Shown here: positions 5,803 through 8,564 of the stretch, in pieces
Layout of the letters: each line of letters begins with the position of its first letter
Position numbering within the stretch: position 1 is the stretch's first letter
Origin: Clostridiales bacterium UBA1246
GTDB lineage: Bacteria; Bacillota; Clostridia; Oscillospirales; Oscillospiraceae
DNA: 8,564 nt
Direction of reading: 5' to 3'
Assembly (NCBI GenBank): GCA_002308315.1
Contig: DBWE01000182.1
Span: 5,402 to 13,965 of the forward strand
Translations under genes and position numbers: made by a program
The notes under the pieces: model-generated
Told to the model about the DNA's origin: nothing
Database searches by the model: none
What the model saw: the letters and a program-made list of their open reading frames with translations, nothing else

Positions 5803-6369
5803 TCAGTCGATCACTCTCACCGCGCTGATGACCGGCTGATCCTTCGCGAGCACGGTACCGTTGTTGTCCTGCACCGGAGTGTTCTCACAGATGAGGTCTA
5901 CTATCTCCATGCCGGAGGTGACGTGTCCGAAAGCGGCGTACTGTCCGTCAAGGAAGGTGCTGTCCTCGTGCACGATGAAGAACTGCGAGCTTGCGCTGTC
6001 ATAGCTGTACGAAGCTCTTGCCATGGATATGGTCCCGCGCACGTGGCTTATCTCGTTCTCCACTCCGTTCAGCGCGAATTCGCCCTTGATGTTCGTCCCG
6101 CTGCCTCCTCTGCCGTTCCCCTGCGGATCTCCGCCCTGGATCATGAAGCCGTCGATTATGCGGTGAAAGGTCAGTCCGTCGTAAAAGCCCGATTTTGCGA
6201 GGCCGATAAAATTATCCACGGTGATCGGCGCGGTCTTGCCGTCCAGCTCCACGCATATCGTTCCGTAGTTTTCAACGTCGATCTCCACGTGATGGGTGGT
6301 TTTGTCACCGCAGCCCGCGAAGCACGTAAGCAAAAGCGCCGCGGCAAAAAGAACAGCGATTTTTTTCAA
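5803..6369 (-). CDS. Lipoprotein cyclophilin-type peptidyl-prolyl cis-trans isomerase
   Basis: Cyclophilins speed cis-trans isomerisation of Xaa-Pro bonds and help proteins fold. The 188-residue product opens with MKKIAVLFAAALLLTCFAGC, a signal peptide whose lipobox Phe-Ala-Gly-Cys20 predicts a lipid-anchored protein folding exported proteins outside the membrane. The cyclophilin core follows: APITVDNFIGLAKSGFYDGL, FHRIIDGFMIQGGDPQGNG (catalytic Arg and the Phe/Met/Gln pocket), SQFFIVHED and LDGQYAAFGHV. The Trp of human CypA that contacts cyclosporin is Phe here, as in many bacterial members. The start is TTG 6369: GGAGGG lies seven bases upstream and the residues after it are a classic signal peptide. 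The gene is alone, between tRNA-Leu and a divergent operon, with its own promoter. Confidence 0.95.
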   Translation of the reverse strand: MKKIAVLFAAALLLTCFAGCGDKTTHHVEIDVENYGTICVELDGKTAPITVDNFIGLAKSGFYDGLTFHRIIDGFMIQGGDPQGNGRGGSGTNIKGEFALNGVENEISHVRGTISMARASYSYDSASSQFFIVHEDSTFLDGQYAAFGHVTSGMEIVDLICENTPVQDNNGTVLAKDQPVISAVRVID

Positions 6370-6466
6370 GGGGATCCCTCCGGTAGTTCATGTTCCCGGC
6401 GCGCCTTGCCCGGGGCACGGCGCGGTCTTTCGGGACAGAGGCGGAACGCCTCTCACGGTCGCGTCC

Positions 6467-6495
6467 ATTGTATCACAGCTCCGGGCTTTTTTCCA
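6467..6495 (-). promoter_or_regulatory. Extended -10 promoter of the PPIase gene
   Basis: TGATACAAT (extended -10, hexamer 6472-6467) lies 17 bases from TGGAAA (6495-6490, four of six to consensus). The start near 6460 gives a leader of about 90 bases with two GC hairpins: AGAGGCG/CGCCTCT with a three-base loop (6437-6453) and CGCGCC/GGCGCG with an inner TGCC/GGCA (6400-6424). The palindrome GGGATCCC (6371-6378) overlaps the ribosome site. Confidence 0.6.
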
Positions 6496-6536
6496 TAGCT
6501 TGTCATGTGTTTTCTTCATTCTGTCGGATATTATAA

Positions 6537-6641
6537 ATCCGCGGGACACGCTCCGCCGGCGGTCGGGCAGCGGGAGCATATGTCCGTCGCCTTCGCGGCG
6601 TGTCCGGCCGGCAGAAGCCCCGCGGATATCCCGGGGCTTTT
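6537..6641 (+). promoter_or_regulatory. Candidate structured regulatory RNA with terminator/antiterminator pairing
   Basis: Most of the 418-base divergent gap (6370-6787) is promoters and leaders; this part is distinct. GGACACGC (6544-6551) pairs perfectly with GCGTGTCC (6598-6605), enclosing two hairpins: GCTCC/GGAGC (6550-6577) and CGTCGC-CTTC-GCGGCG (6585-6600), giving a possible three-way junction. Next comes a terminator-like hairpin, AAGCCCCG/CGGGGCTT (6615-6622, 6632-6639) with a short T-run. ATCCGCGGG (6537-6545) can instead pair over nine bases with CCCGCGGAT (6619-6627), which would break the terminator stem. Only the plus strand has the T-run. No convincing promoter was found just upstream, and high GC makes chance pairing easier, so the call is tentative. 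Confidence 0.42.
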
Positions 6642-6664
6642 GCTGATTTTTGTCGAAATACCTG

Positions 6665-6693
6665 TTGCTATCCTTCCCCGCGTTTGTTATTAT
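6665..6693 (+). promoter_or_regulatory. Extended -10 promoter of the SGNH-DUF4358-rluA operon
   Basis: TTGCTA (6665-6670), a 17-base spacer and TATTAT (6688-6693) preceded by TG at the extended -10 position. The start near 6700 leaves an 88-base leader that opens with a small hairpin, GCGCC/GGCGC (6709-6725). It shows that in-frame TTG codons at 6650 and 6665 cannot be the translation start on this transcript. Confidence 0.65.
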
Positions 6694-6787
6694 ATTTAAA
6701 AGACTCGGGCGCCTTTTACGGGCGCGTGATGTCCTCGGTCTCCGCCGCAGCGATCATTCAATACGTATCGAAAGAGGTCAGGGTGTT

Positions 6788-7789
6788 TTGTCACCTTTCG
6801 GGGATAAAAAGAAATACTCCTTTCTGTCGGGCAGAACGGTCCCGGCAGCAGCGCTGTGCGTCCTGTTCTGCGCCTTTTTCATCTATCTTTGTCTTACCGA
6901 CTCTTTTTCATTCCCCTCTCCCGGGGAAGCTCCGCAGCCGGACGCCGCCGTATCCGACGCCCCGGAGATCGAAGCTCCCGAAGCCGAAGAGCTCCCCTCT
7001 CCGCGCCCCGAGCTGCTGCGCACCGTGCTTTCGCCGGGCCCGAACGACAGGTTTTCCAAATTTCCGCGGCTTGACTCTCTCGACTCCGACGCCGTGTTCT
7101 TCTCCGATAATCTGAAATACGTTTTTTCCGACGGTCACGGCGACCCGCTTTACCGCTACGAGTTCGGCGCCGACATCCCGGAGAGCGACGCCGTTGACGA
7201 CGGCTATTTTTCCGACTCCGCTTTCATAGGCAACTCCATCATGGAGGGCTTCATGCTCTACGGCGGGATCAAAACGGCCGATTACTATGCAAAAAAGTCC
7301 ATAAACGTGGTCAATATAAGCACGAACAAGGTCATTCCCTCCCCCGACGGCGATATCACCATCATGGAGGCTCTCGCCTCGAAGGATCACGCCAAGATAT
7401 TCATACTCCTCGGGATAAACGAGATAAGCTTTACCGCGGAGCATTTCTGCGAGTGTTACAGCTCTCTTATTTCGGATATCCGCGCTCTGCAGCCCGACGC
7501 GGATATTTACATTCTCTCTCTTACTCCCGTTACCCGCTCCAAATCCGAGGACGGCTCCAAGTTCAATAAGGACAACATACTCGCGTATAACGAAAGTCTG
7601 CGCCGTCTTGCCGCGAAGGACAAGGTACATTACGTGGATATCTACGGCTCCATGGCCGACGAGGAGGGCTTTCTGCCCGAGGACGGGAGCTTTGACGGCA
7701 TCCATCCCTACAGTCAGTATTACCGGCAGTGGGCCGACTGCCTCAGAACACATACCGTGGTCACGGCCGATCGCCGTCAAAAGGAGTAA
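6788..7789 (+). CDS. Membrane-anchored SGNH/GDSL hydrolase
   Basis: SGNH hydrolases are serine esterases; exported ones often act on acyl groups of cell-wall glycans. From TTG 6788 the protein is 333 residues: a short basic N-terminus (DKKK), one membrane segment (about residues 18-37, AAALCVLFCAFFIYLCL), a Pro/Glu-rich stalk, then the catalytic domain outside the cell. Block I is FIGNSIMEG with Ser150 (Asn for the usual Asp of GDS), block III is LLGINEI with Asn211, and block V is DGIHP with Asp303 and His306, so the triad is complete. TTG 6788 was chosen because GAGG and CAGGG lie just upstream and the promoter excludes earlier starts; no ATG is available in frame before the domain. The next gene starts six bases after the stop. 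Acetyl-ester removal from peptidoglycan or polysaccharide is an inference; the substrate is unknown. Confidence 0.85.
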   Translation: MSPFGDKKKYSFLSGRTVPAAALCVLFCAFFIYLCLTDSFSFPSPGEAPQPDAAVSDAPEIEAPEAEELPSPRPELLRTVLSPGPNDRFSKFPRLDSLDSDAVFFSDNLKYVFSDGHGDPLYRYEFGADIPESDAVDDGYFSDSAFIGNSIMEGFMLYGGIKTADYYAKKSINVVNISTNKVIPSPDGDITIMEALASKDHAKIFILLGINEISFTAEHFCECYSSLISDIRALQPDADIYILSLTPVTRSKSEDGSKFNKDNILAYNESLRRLAAKDKVHYVDIYGSMADEEGFLPEDGSFDGIHPYSQYYRQWADCLRTHTVVTADRRQKE

Positions 7790-7795
7790 AGGAAC

Positions 7796-8254
7796 ATGAA
7801 AAAAACGCTTGTCTTCTTTCTGATCATCATTTTTGCGGTTTTGTACGGCTGCGGTACGAAGCCCGCCGATATCGACATTTCTTCTCTCGCCGATTCCGTC
7901 ATGGCCGGCTCCGCCTTTTCCGACGAGCTTGCCCCGGCAGACAGTCAGATAGGCTGCTACCTTTACGGCGTCGACCCCGCCCTTCCCGAAAATTCCGTTT
8001 TCCTGTTTTCCTCCGGCGCCACCGCCGAGGAGCTTGCGGCGTTCAAAATGCGCAGCGCGGCCGACGCCGAGACCGTTGAGACCGCCGTTCGGGAGCGCAT
8101 ATCCGCCCAGCGCGCTTCCTTTGCCGACTACAATCCCGACGAGGTCCCGAAGCTGGACAGGGCCGTTGTGAAGCGCTCGGGAGTGTACGTCGTGCTCTGC
8201 GTCGCGGCCGACTCTTCCGCTGCCGAAAGCGCCGTTGACGCGTTTTTCCGCTGA
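7796..8254 (+). CDS. DUF4358-family lipoprotein
   Basis: The 152-residue product opens MKKTLVFFLIIIFAVLYGC: a signal peptide ending in the lipobox Leu-Tyr-Gly-Cys19, so it should be lipid-anchored outside the membrane. The mature part resembles the DUF4358 family of Clostridia: an opening like DISSLADSVM with FSDEL, a central SSGATAEELAAFKMRSAADAE, ERISAQRASFADYNPDEVPKL and a final strand SGVYVVLCVAAD. The function of the family is not known. Such genes commonly accompany SGNH hydrolases or MBOAT acyltransferases in Clostridia, which suggests a shared cell-envelope task; that link is recalled from general knowledge of the family, not seen here. AAGGAG overlaps the end of the SGNH gene nine bases before the ATG, and the TGA overlaps the next start by one base, so the three genes are an operon. 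Confidence 0.88.
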   Translation: MKKTLVFFLIIIFAVLYGCGTKPADIDISSLADSVMAGSAFSDELAPADSQIGCYLYGVDPALPENSVFLFSSGATAEELAAFKMRSAADAETVETAVRERISAQRASFADYNPDEVPKLDRAVVKRSGVYVVLCVAADSSAAESAVDAFFR

Positions 8255-8564
8255 TGCGGCTGAATTATACCGTCCCTCCCGAGGACGGAGGGCGTAAGCT
8301 CAACAACATTCTCAGAGACCGGATGCGGCTTTCCGCCACTCTGTTGAGGCGGCTGAAGGCCGCTTCCGCCGTTTACGTGGACGGTCTGCCGCGCCATACC
8401 GATTATCGCGTCTCCGCCGGCGAGCTCGTCAGCGCGGACGTCACCGAGCCCGCGGCCGATTACCCGCCCGAGCCCGGAGATATAGAAGTGATATACGAGG
8501 ACGAATGGCTGCTCGCTCTGAACAAGCCCTCGGGCATGCTGATACATCCTTCCCACAGCCGCAA
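8254..8564 (+). CDS. RluA-family pseudouridine synthase (N-terminal part, cut by window edge)
   Basis: The 103 visible codons match the front of RluA/RluD-type enzymes, which convert uridine to pseudouridine in ribosomal or transfer RNA. An S4-like RNA-binding region comes first (RKLNNILRDRMRLSATLLRR, then AVYVDGLPRH and VSAGELV), followed by the start of the catalytic domain, IEVIYEDEWLLALNKPSGMLIHPSHSR, which is the family's D-E-x-L-L-x-x-N-K-P-x-G-x-x-x-H-P box. The catalytic aspartate (HRLDxxTSG) lies beyond the window, so activity and subfamily (RluA, RluC or RluD) cannot be settled. The ATG shares one base with the TGA of the DUF4358 gene (TGATG), implying translational coupling and an odd pairing of an RNA modification enzyme with envelope genes. 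Confidence 0.93.
   Translation, partial: MRLNYTVPPEDGGRKLNNILRDRMRLSATLLRRLKAASAVYVDGLPRHTDYRVSAGELVSADVTEPAADYPPEPGDIEVIYEDEWLLALNKPSGMLIHPSHSR

Noticed and set aside
6908..7780. 290-codon open frame on the minus strand opposite the SGNH gene
   Set aside because: The plus-strand frame has a complete SGNH triad, stalk and membrane segment; the opposite frame shows no recognisable motif or ribosome site.
8128..8556. 142-codon open frame on the minus strand at the right edge
   Set aside because: It is antisense to the DUF4358 and RluA-family frames, both of which match known families.

Overview
The window looks like chromosomal DNA from a GC-rich member of the Clostridia (Bacillota), most likely an Oscillospirales/Christensenellales-type gut anaerobe. 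This is inferred from several signs: strong AGGAGG-type ribosome sites, sigma-A promoters with 17-base spacers, a tRNA gene with encoded CCA, a DUF4358 lipoprotein next to an SGNH hydrolase, and several lipoproteins with Clostridia-like lipoboxes. No phage, transposase or CRISPR gene is visible.

Layout. Bases 1-2991 hold a minus-strand operon. A good promoter (2963-2991) drives an alanine-racemase-like gene (2840-1782) whose stop codon overlaps the start of mutL (1785 to beyond the left edge). Bases 3017-5359 hold a second minus-strand unit: a lipoprotein MTA/SAH nucleosidase with its own promoter, a small metallo-beta-lactamase-fold hydrolase and a RimJ/RimL-type GNAT acetyltransferase, closed by a candidate terminator. 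Bases 5360-5650 have no gene but carry a dense array of stem-loops. It abuts tRNA-Leu(UAA) (minus), which has a perfect consensus promoter. A lipoprotein cyclophilin-type peptidyl-prolyl isomerase (minus) follows. From about 6500 transcription diverges: after a structured intergenic region, the plus-strand operon SGNH hydrolase - DUF4358 lipoprotein - RluA-family pseudouridine synthase runs to the right edge.

How the genes work together. Four products (nucleosidase, PPIase, SGNH hydrolase, DUF4358 protein) carry export or membrane-anchor signals, so much of the window concerns the cell envelope. mutL and the pseudouridine synthase are housekeeping information genes attached by translational coupling to less well understood partners.

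Most notable points: (1) the alanine-racemase-like protein keeps the fold but has lost essentially all recognisable PLP and catalytic residues, including the Schiff-base lysine, yet is intact, well expressed on paper and coupled to mutL; (2) a modular hairpin array with inverted TGAAATC/GATTTCA heptamers lies directly after the tRNA; (3) a nested inverted-repeat structure with mutually exclusive pairing to a terminator-like hairpin lies upstream of the SGNH operon and resembles a cis-regulatory RNA; (4) an MTA/SAH nucleosidase with intact catalytic residues appears to be exported.
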